Position numbers and translations under genes: made by a program
From: Verrucomicrobiota bacterium
GTDB lineage: Bacteria; Verrucomicrobiota; Verrucomicrobiia; Limisphaerales; UBA11320
Length of the DNA: 47,755 nt
Assembly: GCA_016199985.1 (NCBI GenBank)
Contig: JACQFQ010000054.1
Span: forward strand, 1-47,755
Direction: 5' to 3'
The notes under the pieces: generated by a model
Database searches by the model: none
What the model saw: only the letters and a program-made list of their open reading frames with translations
What the model was told of the DNA's origin: nothing
In this document: piece after piece, positions 24,020-33,690 of the stretch
How positions within the stretch are numbered: position 1 is the first letter of the stretch
Layout: each line of letters starts with the position of its first letter

Positions 24020-26827
24020 CTATTGCTGTTCGACGAGGTGGAAAAAGCGCGCCTTGATCGCGAAAGTGAAGTTCTCGGAAAACTTGAGCGAGCCATTTGA
24101 GAGAGTCGGGGCCAACAACGGGGTCCAGCTTTCCAGCGGCAGCCCCGGGTTGGTGGTCGCGTAGACGCGCGCGCGCGCGGCTCGAGCGGCGTCGATCGGA
24201 CTGCCATCCGTGCTCACCACGACCAGGTTCACTTTCTTGTTCGCGATGAACGTGGAGGACACGCGCAATCCGCGACGGCGGTTCACGACGCAGTGATCCC
24301 CCGAAGCGCCCGCTCCGATCACGACTTGCGCCTCCGGCGGGAGCTCCAGTTGTCCGGAGTTGTCGCTTCCCCAGACGATCACCTGGTTGTTCGCCAAAAG
24401 CGCGATGCTGTGATCCGCTCCGGCCGCGATGGCCACGGCCTTGACGGGAAGCTTCGGAACCTGGGTTTGTTGCAGGGAGGCGTCGCCCCAGGCGCGGATG
24501 CTTCCATCGCGCAGCAAAGCGAGTCCGTGGGCCCGTCCGGCCGCGACCGCGACGACATTCGACATTCCCGACGGCGGACGCCGCTGGCCAAACTCATTGC
24601 GTCCCCAGCCCGTGACCGTGCCATTCTCCAGAACGACAAGGTTGAACGACCTGCCCGCGGCGATCGCAGTGGCCTTGCCCAGGCCGGGAGGCGTCGCCGA
24701 CTCGCCGTCCGCTGTGCTGCCCCAGCCCACCACCGTTCCATCGTCGCGAAGCGCGAGCGAATGAGTGAACCCCGCCGCGATGGCCGTGACTTGGGAGAGT
24801 CCGACGGGAACCTTTGATTGGTTGGCGTCCTTGCGTCCCCAGGCCGCGACGGTTCCGTCGGATTGCAGCGCAAGGCTGAACCCATCCCCTGCGGCCAATG
24901 CGGCGACGCCCGTGAGATTGGGCGGCATCGTGATTTCTCCATGCGAGTTGTCCCCCCAGCCCAGCACGCCGCCATTGCTTCGAAGCGCAAGACCGTGGAG
25001 ATGTCCGACCGCGAAGGCCTGAATGCCCGATAGCCCGGGCGGCGGCAGAACGTCGATGAATTCAATCCCGTTCCACACCTGGCTTTCTCCCCAGCCGATC
25101 AGCTCGGAGAAGCTATCGATGGGGCTGACGGTCAGGGCGACTTTGTCGCTGTCCGTGTCGCCCCATGCGTTGCTCAAGCGAACAAAGTAGCTTGCCTGGT
25201 CCGCCTGCTTCACAGGATTGATCGTCAGTGTGGGAAAGGTCACGCCATCGATCGCCTGGTCTTCCTTGAACCACTGGTAACCAGTGACGTTGAGTCCCTC
25301 AACGGAGAAGGAGGCCGGCAGACCCGGGAACGACTCGAGGCTGGCGGGCTGGCGCGTGATGGCGGGGGCGGGCTTGATGGTGAGCGTGGCAACCCGGCTG
25401 GTGACCGCGCCAAAGATGTTGGTGATGACCACGTCGTATCCGCCCGCGTCCGTGAGCTTCGTGGGCGGCGTTGTGTAGACGGGGAGCACGCTGAAGGGGA
25501 GGGGATCGCCGTTGAAGCGCCACCGGTAGCTCAGGTTCACGCCCGTCGCCACGACCTTGAACGTGGCCGCCTTCCGCTCGCCGACGGTGAGATCGGCCGG
25601 TTCCTGGGTGATGACCGGCGGGATCTGCACCGTGAGGACCGCGTTGCTGCTCAGAACAGATCCCGCGGCGTTCTCGATGAAGACGCTGTAGGTCCCGGCG
25701 TCGGAGGCTTGCGCGGCGGCGATCGGGTAGGTCGCGGCGTTGGCGTTCGGAATATTCGTGCCCGCGTAGCGCCATTGGTAATTCAGCGGCTCGCTGCCCG
25801 TGGCGATGACGGTGAGCGTCGTGGGAGTTCCGATCAGGACGGACTTTGCGGGGGGTTGGGTTGCGATCGCCGGAGGATCGACGCGAAGGGCCAAGGCGTG
25901 CGCGCCGCCCGCGGAAATCCTAAAGGCGTTCGCGAGCGAGCCCGGTACTTTCAGTATCGGAGAATCGAACTGGCCCCAGGCGCGAACGCTGCGATCCGCC
26001 AGCACGACCACCACGCAGTCTCCTCCCGCCGAGATACGGGTCACTGTGCCGAGGTTGGCCGGCACATTGCGCTGCCCGGAGTTGTTGTCGCCCCAGACGA
26101 CGACGCGCCCGTTTTCCAACAACGCGACGCTATGGGCGCGGCCTGCCGCGATCGCCACGGCGCGTCCTCCGAGATTCGGATTGAGAGGCGCCTGGGAGGA
26201 TTGATTGTTGCCCCACCCCACGACGCGCCCATCCGAGATCAGCGCAAGGCAGTGACTCTCTCCCGCGGCGATCGCCTTGACGCTGGAGAGACCCTGCGGG
26301 ATGGCGAGTTGCTGGGAGCTGTTGTCTCCCCAACCGATCACCGTGCCGCCGGCGCGTAGGGCGATGATGTGCTGCTCCCCCGTGGCGATCGCCACGATGT
26401 TGGCAACCCCGTTGGGCGTCTGCAATCGATCGTCGCCTCCCCAGGTGTAGACCAATCCATTCGAGCCCAGCGCCACGCTATGATAGTAGCCAGCCGCGAT
26501 GTCCGTGATGTAGGGCAGCGCCGGAGCGTCGGGCGCGCCGGTTCCCCAGCTCACGACGGAGTGATCGGGCAGCAAGGCCAGGCTGTGGGAGAGCCCTCCA
26601 GAAACGGCGAGCAGCTTCCCCAGGCCCGCCGGCGGGCTGAGCTGGCCGGCGCTGTTGTCGCCCCAGGCGTATAAGAGCCCCGGAGTTTCGAGAGCGCTCG
26701 AGGATTGCGGCAGGGCGAGACTTGCGAGAGTCCCCAGGAGCGCCAGGATCGCGGGCGCTGTAAAACTGGCGCGCATGGCGCTTTTCGGGAAAACAGACTG
26801 CCTACCTTTGCGCGGCGTTGCTTGCAT
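24020..26827 (-). CDS. Secreted RCC1-Ig-RCC1 double beta-propeller protein
   Basis: 935 residues. Signal peptide with a long N-region; ATG 26827 gives the longest form, and ATG 26776 (MRASFTAPAILALLG) is a good alternative. Seven RCC1-like repeats (pattern AIAAGxxHSLALxxDGxVxxWG) form a first propeller, about residues 50-330. Three Ig-like domains follow (ITQEPADLTV..., YQWRYAGTN, YRWRFNGD, YQWFKEDQ). Then about seven further RCC1 repeats give a second propeller (about 590-870). The C-terminus is the shared module (VYATTNPGLPLESWTPL ... ARFFHLVEQQ). RCC1-like propellers are binding domains; nothing suggests an enzyme. Expected on the cell surface or secreted. No Shine-Dalgarno precedes either start. 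Confidence 0.85.
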   Translation of the reverse strand: MQATPRKGRQSVFPKSAMRASFTAPAILALLGTLASLALPQSSSALETPGLLYAWGDNSAGQLSPPAGLGKLLAVSGGLSHSLALLPDHSVVSWGTGAPDAPALPYITDIAAGYYHSVALGSNGLVYTWGGDDRLQTPNGVANIVAIATGEQHIIALRAGGTVIGWGDNSSQQLAIPQGLSSVKAIAAGESHCLALISDGRVVGWGNNQSSQAPLNPNLGGRAVAIAAGRAHSVALLENGRVVVWGDNNSGQRNVPANLGTVTRISAGGDCVVVVLADRSVRAWGQFDSPILKVPGSLANAFRISAGGAHALALRVDPPAIATQPPAKSVLIGTPTTLTVIATGSEPLNYQWRYAGTNIPNANAATYPIAAAQASDAGTYSVFIENAAGSVLSSNAVLTVQIPPVITQEPADLTVGERKAATFKVVATGVNLSYRWRFNGDPLPFSVLPVYTTPPTKLTDAGGYDVVITNIFGAVTSRVATLTIKPAPAITRQPASLESFPGLPASFSVEGLNVTGYQWFKEDQAIDGVTFPTLTINPVKQADQASYFVRLSNAWGDTDSDKVALTVSPIDSFSELIGWGESQVWNGIEFIDVLPPPGLSGIQAFAVGHLHGLALRSNGGVLGWGDNSHGEITMPPNLTGVAALAAGDGFSLALQSDGTVAAWGRKDANQSKVPVGLSQVTAIAAGFTHSLALRDDGTVVGWGSTADGESATPPGLGKATAIAAGRSFNLVVLENGTVTGWGRNEFGQRRPPSGMSNVVAVAAGRAHGLALLRDGSIRAWGDASLQQTQVPKLPVKAVAIAAGADHSIALLANNQVIVWGSDNSGQLELPPEAQVVIGAGASGDHCVVNRRRGLRVSSTFIANKKVNLVVVSTDGSPIDAARAARARVYATTNPGLPLESWTPLLAPTLSNGSLKFSENFTFAIKARFFHLVEQQ

Positions 26828-27086
26828 ACTTCTTCAATGACTGCATGACGTAACGATGTTGTGGCGGGCTCGCAAATCCAGATCCGGGTCGCGCCCATTC
26901 CCTGCCGGCACACGGTGGCAGACTATCCACGAGGAGCTTTCTCCGCGCAAGTCTCGCAATGAGACAGTTTCCGTCCCGCGGGCCATCGGGCCGTGGCCGC
27001 CGCGATCCACGCGGGGCGGAGGTCTCAGCGCTGGCGCGTTGAGGCCGACAGGGCTGCTGCACTTGGACCGAGCAGGGGCTGAAGCC

Positions 27087-28130
27087 TCACGAGAGGCGCT
27101 GAAGATCGGCGGCGAGGGCGAGGACATCCTCGGGCTGGGTGTCCCAGGCGCACATGAAGCGGCAGCCTCCCTGCCCGATGAAACTGTAGAATCGCCAGCC
27201 CGCCTCGCGCAACTGGGCGGCGCGCTCGGGCGCGAGCTCCACAAACACGGCGTTGGCCTGCCTGGGGAATAGCATCCGCGCGCCGGGGATGCCCCGGATC
27301 TTCTCCTCCAGCAGCGCCGCCATGGCGTTGGCGTGTTGCGCGCGCTCGAGCCAGGCGTTGTTCTTCAACATCCCCACCCAGGGAGCGGAAAGGAAGCGCA
27401 TCTTTGACGCGAGCTGGCCCGCTTGTTTGCACCGATAGTCAAACTCCCGCGCGAGCTCCAGATTGAAGAACACCACCGCTTCGCCGACGGGCATCCCGTT
27501 CTTGGTGCCGCCGAAGCACAGGACGTCGACGCCCGCCTGCCATGTTATCTCCTTGGGGGACACGCCGAGCGAGGCGACGGCGTTGGCGAATCGCGCGCCG
27601 TCCATGTGGAGCCGCAACCCGTGCTTTTTGCAGAGCGCCCACACAGCCTTGATCTCCTCGACGGAGTACACCGTCCCCACCTCGGTGTATTGGGTGAGGC
27701 TGACGGCGCGGGGCTTGGGATAGTGGATGTCCGTGCGCTTCTTCACCGAGCGCTCGATGCCCGCGGGGTCGATCTTGCCGTTGGAGCCCGGGAGGAGGAG
27801 CACCTTCGTGCCGTTCGAGAAAAACTCGGGAGCGCCGCACTCGTCGGTTTCGACATGCGCCGTCTCGTGGCACAGGATGCTGTGATACGACTGGCACATG
27901 GAGGCGAGCGAGAGGGAGTTGGCGGCGGTGCCGTTGAAGGTGAAGAAGACCTCGCAGCGCGTCTCGAACAAGTCGCGCAACTGGTCCGCGGCGCGAGTCG
28001 TCCACGTGTCCTCGCCGTAGCTTTGGGCGTGGCCGTGGTTGGCCTCCGCCAGGGCCTCCCAAGCCTCCGGGCAGATGCCGGCGTAGTTGTCGCTTGCGAA
28101 CTGTCGAACCCGAGATGGCGCCGAATTCAT
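27087..28130 (-). CDS. ltaE: Low-specificity L-threonine aldolase
   Basis: PLP enzyme cleaving threonine or allo-threonine to glycine and acetaldehyde. 347 residues. Opening FASDNYAGICPEAWEAL with NHGHAQSYGED; cofactor-stacking His89 in CHETAH; HMDGARFANA (175-184) with Asp177 and Arg180; Schiff-base Lys210 in CFGGTKNG. These are all standard for the beta-eliminating lyase/threonine aldolase group. It is 15 nt after trmB and is the last gene of the six-gene leftward run. The C-terminal part (GWRFYSFIGQGGCRFMCAWDT) is complete. Confidence 0.93.
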   Translation of the reverse strand: MNSAPSRVRQFASDNYAGICPEAWEALAEANHGHAQSYGEDTWTTRAADQLRDLFETRCEVFFTFNGTAANSLSLASMCQSYHSILCHETAHVETDECGAPEFFSNGTKVLLLPGSNGKIDPAGIERSVKKRTDIHYPKPRAVSLTQYTEVGTVYSVEEIKAVWALCKKHGLRLHMDGARFANAVASLGVSPKEITWQAGVDVLCFGGTKNGMPVGEAVVFFNLELAREFDYRCKQAGQLASKMRFLSAPWVGMLKNNAWLERAQHANAMAALLEEKIRGIPGARMLFPRQANAVFVELAPERAAQLREAGWRFYSFIGQGGCRFMCAWDTQPEDVLALAADLQRLS

Positions 28131-28145
28131 GCCCGGGGAACGTAG

Positions 28146-28787
28146 TCACGACCCCGCCGGAACGGAAGAAGAATGGAGGATCCGAACCCGATAGCCCGCC
28201 CTTCTCGTGGGAATGCCGCGCGCGTTGAACTCGCGTTCGAAGTCTGTCGTGACCTGAATCATCGACTCGGGGGGCTCGACGGGCTCGAACCGATCGGACG
28301 CGGCGGCGAAGACTTCCGTCATCTGACGGAAATAATCCTCATCATCCGTTCTCAGCCACACGCACCCTCCCGGCTCAAGCGCCGCCTGCGCCTGACGCGT
28401 GAACGCCTCGTTGATTAACCGGCGACATTGATGCCGGCGTTTGGGCCAGGGATCAGGGAAGTAAACATGGATCGCCCGCACGGACCTAGTCGGGAGCAAA
28501 TACTCGAGCAGATAGGAGGCTTCGAAGCGGAGGAGACGCAGGTTCCGGAGCTGGAGCCGCTGCCCCTTGCGGTCGAGCTTCTTCAGGCGTCCGAGCAATC
28601 GCTCGACGCCTAGAAAATTAATCCCCGGGTTTTGCTCCGCCCAACGCGCAAGGAACGATCCGTCTCCGCTGCCGAGCTCGACCTCGATCGGCTGGGATTG
28701 AGCGAAGAGGTCTTCCCAGCGGAAACGATCAACGATGCTCGCGGGCCGAAAGACGAGGCTGCCCGCGCCCTCAGTGCTCGGTCTCAC
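28146..28787 (-). CDS. trmB: tRNA (guanine-N7-)-methyltransferase
   Basis: Makes m7G46 in the variable loop of tRNAs using S-adenosylmethionine. 213 residues from a GTG start. SAM-binding motif VELGSGDGSF (36-45), LGVERLLGRL, and the diagnostic YFPDPWPKRRH (109-119) followed by RLI. The start is 6 nt after the CBM9 gene stop, and the stop is 15 nt before ltaE, so it is embedded in the operon and probably depends on translational coupling. Length is normal for the family. Confidence 0.93.
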   Translation of the reverse strand: MRPSTEGAGSLVFRPASIVDRFRWEDLFAQSQPIEVELGSGDGSFLARWAEQNPGINFLGVERLLGRLKKLDRKGQRLQLRNLRLLRFEASYLLEYLLPTRSVRAIHVYFPDPWPKRRHQCRRLINEAFTRQAQAALEPGGCVWLRTDDEDYFRQMTEVFAAASDRFEPVEPPESMIQVTTDFEREFNARGIPTRRAGYRVRILHSSSVPAGS

Positions 28788-28793
28788 TGGCGC

Positions 28794-29894
28794 CTACTCG
28801 TGCCAGAGTTTGCCGTCCTGTCGGATGAACCATCGCTGGCTGCCGCCGTCGGGCATGCGGATCTCCGCGAGAACGCGGTAACCGTCCTCGCTCGAGGTCA
28901 GGGACAGAGGCCAGGAGAGATGCTTGGAGCTGAACTCATGATCGAGCATCAGCTCGTCAATGTTTCGCGCGTAACGGTTGTAATGGGCTTGGAAGGAACG
29001 CTGGGAGTAGTAGGCCTGATACAGGCACGAGCGGCCATAGGCGGTCGGATCCGGCAAAAGCCGCGCCTTGCCGCGGGGCAGGGAGGTGAACTGAACGGAG
29101 CCCCACATCTCCGGCCTATGCATATCCACCAGGCCCTGCGGCGACCAGACCCAGTTGGCTTCCTTCTGGCCGGGCAGCTTGACGTATTCGCCGTCCTTGG
29201 CGCGCGTTTTCCACTCCACGCGCGAAAAGTTCATCCGCCACTGGTCTCCCTCCTGCGGAGGACAGGCTCGATGCGCGTGCTGCGCCAGGGACTTCCAGGG
29301 CAGCGCCATTTCGACGGTCCACCCGTGGTCGCGGTCCTTCGGGTTGTTCAGGGATCCCTGGATCTGCACTCCGGTCTGAATCCCCGCCAGATCCCATTCG
29401 TTCATCGCTCTGCCCCCGTCCTTGTAGGGCTTGTTGAGGAACAAATCCCACAGCGTGTTGAGCGCGTTGATCTCGAGCTCGTAGTAATCGTGGTTGTCGC
29501 CGTCCGGATCGATGAAGACCTCGAAGTCATTATCCTGAAAGATCACCGAGTCGCGCTGAGTGATCGTGCCCCAGACATGCGGTTCCTCGAGCTCGGCGGC
29601 AATGTAAAGGTTGTCGTCGTCCCAGAGGAGCTTCACCGTGGTGCGATAAGCGGGCTTCAAGCCGCCGCTTCCCACGATGTCCACGAACGCCTCGCTCGCC
29701 GGCGCCTTCGCCCACGCCTTGTCGTTCAGGGCGCCATCAATCACCGGGGCCGTGTCCGCGCGGTAGCAAAGATAGCTCCGGGGCACGATGTTCTTCATGT
29801 CCGCCCATTCTCCGATATCGGCGCCAAGGCAAACGCTTGCCGCAGTGGCGCACCATCCAGCCAGAACCGTCACAATCGCAGCGCGAGTTTTCAC
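28794..29894 (-). CDS. Secreted carbohydrate-binding family 9-like protein
   Basis: 366 residues from GTG 29894, which gives a compact signal peptide (VKTRAAIVTVLAGW ... CLGAD). The mature protein has the CBM9-like fold: APVIDGALNDKAWAKAP, VKLLWDDDNLYIAAELEEP, DSVIFQDNDFEVFIDPDGDNHDYYELEINA, GWTVEMALPW and MNFSRVEW. This family is common in Bacteroidetes and Verrucomicrobia beside sugar-degradation genes and is presumed to bind glycans. A TTG at 29918 is an alternative start. An inverted repeat (AGGTT ... AACCT with flanking GGAGG/CCTCC) lies around 29895-29925, just before the chosen start. It lies 48 nt after the PVC cytochrome stop and 6 nt before trmB. Confidence 0.85.
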   Translation of the reverse strand: MKTRAAIVTVLAGWCATAASVCLGADIGEWADMKNIVPRSYLCYRADTAPVIDGALNDKAWAKAPASEAFVDIVGSGGLKPAYRTTVKLLWDDDNLYIAAELEEPHVWGTITQRDSVIFQDNDFEVFIDPDGDNHDYYELEINALNTLWDLFLNKPYKDGGRAMNEWDLAGIQTGVQIQGSLNNPKDRDHGWTVEMALPWKSLAQHAHRACPPQEGDQWRMNFSRVEWKTRAKDGEYVKLPGQKEANWVWSPQGLVDMHRPEMWGSVQFTSLPRGKARLLPDPTAYGRSCLYQAYYSQRSFQAHYNRYARNIDELMLDHEFSSKHLSWPLSLTSSEDGYRVLAEIRMPDGGSQRWFIRQDGKLWHE

Positions 29895-29942
29895 GGCGGA
29901 GGTTCTAGCCTTAAGCAAACCTCCGTGACCAGCCTGGATTTG

Positions 29943-32900
29943 TCACGGGGACATGAGGTAAGCGATCAGATGAGCCTGGTCCGACTCCGTCAATCCTTCC
30001 AACAATCCTTCGGGCATCAGCGATAGAACGGAGGCGCGCGTCGATTCGATTTGATTCCGCTCCAGCGCCAGCCGCTCGGTCGGGGTTTGCACCGTCACCA
30101 TGCGGTCCGTCGTGGAGAGAATGATTCCCTGAATAACGCGATCGTCCTTGGTGGTGATCACCGAACTGCGATAGCTCTCCGCAACGACCGCATTGGGATC
30201 CAGGATGTTTTCGAGCAGGTAATCGAGGTTGCGGCGATCTGATCCCGTGAGATCCGGCCCAACCTGCGAGCCGTTGCCAAAGAGCTTGTGACACACGCCG
30301 CAGCTTTGCAGAAAGAGCGCCTTGCCTCGCTCGCGATCGGCCGCCGAGAGTTTTTCCGGGGTCAGGCGTTTCCTGTATTGGGCGAGGGCGCCTTGTTTTT
30401 CGGCGGAGATCGGACGGTATTCCGGCCAGAGCTCCGCCGCTCTCCGCGCGAGATCGGGGTCGCCCAAATTCCGGAGCTGTCGGACCGACCAGGCGCCCAC
30501 CTCCTTGCGTCCGATTTTCCTGGCGTCGATGGCTTCCAGCAGGGCCCGGGCGAACGTGGCGCGCGAGGTGAGCGCGTTGATCGCCTCGGTTTTTGCGGCT
30601 GGGGAGCGGAGGTTCGGGTAGCTGGCGATGAGAAGCCCCGGGGTTTCCGGCGCTCCCAGCGCCGCCAGCGTTCGGATGGCGTCGGGCGCGATCTCGATTT
30701 CCCCCAGGAGTGGCTGAGCGAGGGCGGCAAGGCCGTCCACCCGGCTTTGCGCCAGCGATTCCAGCGCCCGGCGCCGCGCGTTCAGGTCCCCCGACGCGTT
30801 CTTGACGATCGTCTTCAGCTCGTCGCTGGCCCGGCCGTCCCCGAATACCACCGAGAGCTCGGTGATCAGTTGCTTGAGCGGGTCCGAGCCGTTTGAGCCC
30901 AGGGTCTCAACGATTCGCGACCATCCTTCCGGCGCCGCTGCTTTCCGCCGTCCGCGCAGCGCTTCCGCCATCCCTTTCAGAATGTTGAGACGAAACGGGA
31001 GATCCTTTCGATCGGCCGCGTAGGTGGCGAGAAGCCGGATCTCGGTCGGCCGCTGGTCCCAGTCCTCGCTGAGGTATCGCGCGATGAACTGACGCAGCTT
31101 TGGGATCTCTGTTCGCCGCAGGAGCGAGAGCGCCTTCGCCGTGTTTCCATACACCGCGGGCTGAAGCCCGTACCAAACAAGAAGCGGAAACGTGGCGTCC
31201 TGGGCGAGTTCCGCGTGATCGCTCAAGGCCTCCGCCAGGGGCCATCGCTGGTCGGGAGGAACCGTTTGCAGAGTGGACGCGAGGAATGCGAGGACCAGGC
31301 CGGACGTCTCCGTTCGCGCCATGCCGGCCAGCGCTTCGAGCAACTCGCCCTGCGGCGGCTGCGTGTCGGTCAGGCAACGCAGCGCCCAGAGCCTCACGTG
31401 ATCTTCTGAGTGGGAGAGCTGACGCCGAAGCCAGGCCGGATCGTCGGCGCCGATCGCGTGCAGCGCCCAAATCGCCCGCAGCTTCCGCCGCGTGTCGGCC
31501 TCTTCGGAGAACATTCTGAGAAGCTGGGCTTTCGCCTCCGCCATCGGGCGTCCCTCGGTCGCCCGCTCCTGCAGGATCAGGCGAGCCTGCCGCACATACC
31601 AATCATTGGCGTGGGTCTGGAGGGAGACCAGCTGGGCGGTCTCGAGCGCGGCGAGATCCGGGAAGGCCGGGGGAGCGGTCTTGCCATAGGTGATTTTGTA
31701 GACGCGGCCGGAGGTGCGGTGGATGCCGTCGTGGTCGTGGCACTCGCCGATGTCGGACCAATCGGACATATAAACACCGCCGTCGGGCCCGCAGAGCAGG
31801 TCGATGCCGCGGAACCAAGGGTCGTCCACGGTGAGGAGATCCGGCGCGTGACGCCCCACATACCCGGCGCCCCGACGTTCCAGTCGGTCATTGTTCACGC
31901 GCTTGCCATGGTAATTCACCGCGAACGCCGTGTTGCGATAGGAGGCGGGCCAGTTGTCTCCGAGATAGATCATGAATCCGCAATGCGCGTGGCCGCCTCC
32001 CGCCTGCGAGGTGCCGGGCGTGACGCCGAGCTTTCGGATCTCGCTCCAGACCTCCCGAGTGTCCCAGTGAAAGTGGTCGGCGGTCTGCTCGATGAGCTCA
32101 TACAGATGCGGATTGAAGTGCTCTCCATACATGCGGCGGAAGTACGCGCCGGGCACCGCGTGCCAGAGGTGGCCGATGACGGTGTTGATGAAAAACAGCT
32201 GGCCGTAGTCGTCCCAATCGTGGCCCCAGGGATTCGTCGTGCCCTGGGCGACGACCTCGAATTGTCGCGTTGAGGGATGGAAGCGCCAAATCGCGGCGTT
32301 CAGCCGCGTTCGCTGGTTGGGCGGACTGCCCGGCGCTCCGACCTCGCTGGTCATCTGGATGCCCTGGCGTCCGTAGAGCCATCCATCCGGACCCCATTTC
32401 AATCCGTTCGCGATGGTGTGTCGCGTCGCGTTGTCGTTCCATCCATCGAGCAGCGGCACGGGCGGGCCGTCGGGCGCGTCGTCGTGGTTGCGGTCGGGGA
32501 TGAAGAGCAGATGGGGCGGGCAGAGCGCGAAGACGCCTCCGAACCCCACCGCGATGCTTGTGAGCTTCTGCGCCTGATCCCAGAACACCGTTCGTTTGTC
32601 GAATCGCCCGTCGTGGTCGGTGTCCTCGAGAATCACGATCCGGTCGCGCATGCCCGGATGGAAGTTCACCGCGTTCTCGGAGTACGTGTAGTTCTCGGCC
32701 ACCCAGAGCCGTCCTCGAGAGTCGGTCGTCATGGCGATGGGCTGTTGCACATCCGGCTCCCCCGCGAAAAGCGTCGCCTGGAAACCCGGCGGCAGATGGA
32801 TCCGCTCGAGAGCCTCCGTCGGCTTGAGCAACGGAATCGTTTCCTCCTGCGTGTTGAACAGTTTTGGAAAAGGAACGGCTTCGGCGCCGCGCGTTTCCGG

Positions 32901-32984
32901 CGACGGCCCGGCGATCGCGCAGAGAAGAAGAAGCAGGGATTGGGCGGGGAACCGTGTTCGAAGGCGTGTGAATCGCGCTGTCAT
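29943..32984 (-). CDS. PVC-type cytochrome c with propeller 'dehydrogenase' domain and HEAT-like repeats (no. 2)
   Basis: 1013 residues from ATG 32984, which starts a signal peptide (MTARFTRLRTRFPAQSLLLLLCAIAG). The frame continues 19 codons further upstream without adding anything plausible. N-terminal propeller domain (PPGFQATLFAGEPDVQQPIAM, RGRLWVAENYTYSE, ILEDTDHDGRFDK, MSDWSDIGECHDHDGIHRTSGR), then HEAT-like helices, then the PVC heme domain. CGVCH is at 895-899, followed by GNGSQVGPDLTG, and SLMPEGLLEGLT provides the probable methionine ligand. Only 53 nt separate it from the response regulator. It is a distant paralogue of the 934-residue protein at 19968. Likely a periplasmic electron-transfer oxidoreductase; substrate unknown. 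The neighbour is a glycan-binding protein, which hints at a sugar substrate. Confidence 0.9.
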   Translation of the reverse strand: MTARFTRLRTRFPAQSLLLLLCAIAGPSPETRGAEAVPFPKLFNTQEETIPLLKPTEALERIHLPPGFQATLFAGEPDVQQPIAMTTDSRGRLWVAENYTYSENAVNFHPGMRDRIVILEDTDHDGRFDKRTVFWDQAQKLTSIAVGFGGVFALCPPHLLFIPDRNHDDAPDGPPVPLLDGWNDNATRHTIANGLKWGPDGWLYGRQGIQMTSEVGAPGSPPNQRTRLNAAIWRFHPSTRQFEVVAQGTTNPWGHDWDDYGQLFFINTVIGHLWHAVPGAYFRRMYGEHFNPHLYELIEQTADHFHWDTREVWSEIRKLGVTPGTSQAGGGHAHCGFMIYLGDNWPASYRNTAFAVNYHGKRVNNDRLERRGAGYVGRHAPDLLTVDDPWFRGIDLLCGPDGGVYMSDWSDIGECHDHDGIHRTSGRVYKITYGKTAPPAFPDLAALETAQLVSLQTHANDWYVRQARLILQERATEGRPMAEAKAQLLRMFSEEADTRRKLRAIWALHAIGADDPAWLRRQLSHSEDHVRLWALRCLTDTQPPQGELLEALAGMARTETSGLVLAFLASTLQTVPPDQRWPLAEALSDHAELAQDATFPLLVWYGLQPAVYGNTAKALSLLRRTEIPKLRQFIARYLSEDWDQRPTEIRLLATYAADRKDLPFRLNILKGMAEALRGRRKAAAPEGWSRIVETLGSNGSDPLKQLITELSVVFGDGRASDELKTIVKNASGDLNARRRALESLAQSRVDGLAALAQPLLGEIEIAPDAIRTLAALGAPETPGLLIASYPNLRSPAAKTEAINALTSRATFARALLEAIDARKIGRKEVGAWSVRQLRNLGDPDLARRAAELWPEYRPISAEKQGALAQYRKRLTPEKLSAADRERGKALFLQSCGVCHKLFGNGSQVGPDLTGSDRRNLDYLLENILDPNAVVAESYRSSVITTKDDRVIQGIILSTTDRMVTVQTPTERLALERNQIESTRASVLSLMPEGLLEGLTESDQAHLIAYLMSP

Positions 32985-33037
32985 GCTTATTGTGGGCGCG
33001 ATCCATAGCACGGCGCCGGCTCGAAGCCAACCGTTCC

Positions 33038-33682
33038 TCAACCTTTTCCGGGAACGCTCAGAACCTCCAGCGCGCGGAGCGAGGCGGCGTTGCGGCTTTC
33101 GACCGACAGCTTCTGGAAGATGTGCTCCAGGTGCTTTTTCACCGTGCCCTCCGCGGCGCCCAGGATGATCGCGATGTCGGGATTGCTCTTGCCTTGCGCC
33201 AGCCAGAGCAGGACCTCGGATTCCCGCGGCGTGAGGCCTAGCGCTTCCAGGGGCTTTGCCGAGCTGAAGTCGGGGGCGAATTCCACCTTGGCCTGGGCCG
33301 CTTCCTCCTTCTCGGCATGGCGCTCGAGCCGACCTCGAATCGCGGCGAGCAGCTCGTCCGCGTCGACGGGCTTGGTGAGATAGTCATCCGCGCCCAGGTT
33401 CATCCCGGCCCGAACATCGGCGCGCTCGCCCTTCGCCGTCAGAAAGATGAAGGGAAGCCCCCGGGTGGCCTCATCGGCCCTGAGCATCGCCAGCACGCCG
33501 TGGCCGTCGAGCTCCGGCATCATCACGTCGCACAAAACGAGGTCCGGCAGCTCGCGACGCGCCACCTCCACGCCGAGCCGTCCATTGGACGCCTGATGCG
33601 CTTGGAAACCCTCCATCGTGAGGAGGGTGACCATGTTCCGCAACATCTCCGGCTCGTCTTCGATTACAAGGATCCGTTTCAT
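33038..33682 (-). CDS. Response regulator, NarL/LuxR type
   Basis: 214 residues. Receiver domain 1-120: acidic pocket VIEDE (6-10), phosphoacceptor Asp52 in LVLCDVMMPELDG, LTAKGE and LTKPVD with the conserved lysine. A short linker leads to a LuxR-type helix-turn-helix from about 148 (LTPRESEVLLWLAQGKSNPDIA ... GTVKKHLEHIFQKL), which should bind DNA. It lies 8 nt after the WD40-histidine kinase, so it is surely its cognate partner. The nearby PVC cytochrome gene is a natural target, although I could not find an operator by eye. Confidence 0.94.
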   Translation of the reverse strand: MKRILVIEDEPEMLRNMVTLLTMEGFQAHQASNGRLGVEVARRELPDLVLCDVMMPELDGHGVLAMLRADEATRGLPFIFLTAKGERADVRAGMNLGADDYLTKPVDADELLAAIRGRLERHAEKEEAAQAKVEFAPDFSSAKPLEALGLTPRESEVLLWLAQGKSNPDIAIILGAAEGTVKKHLEHIFQKLSVESRNAASLRALEVLSVPGKG

Positions 33683-33690
33683 AGTTCAGT

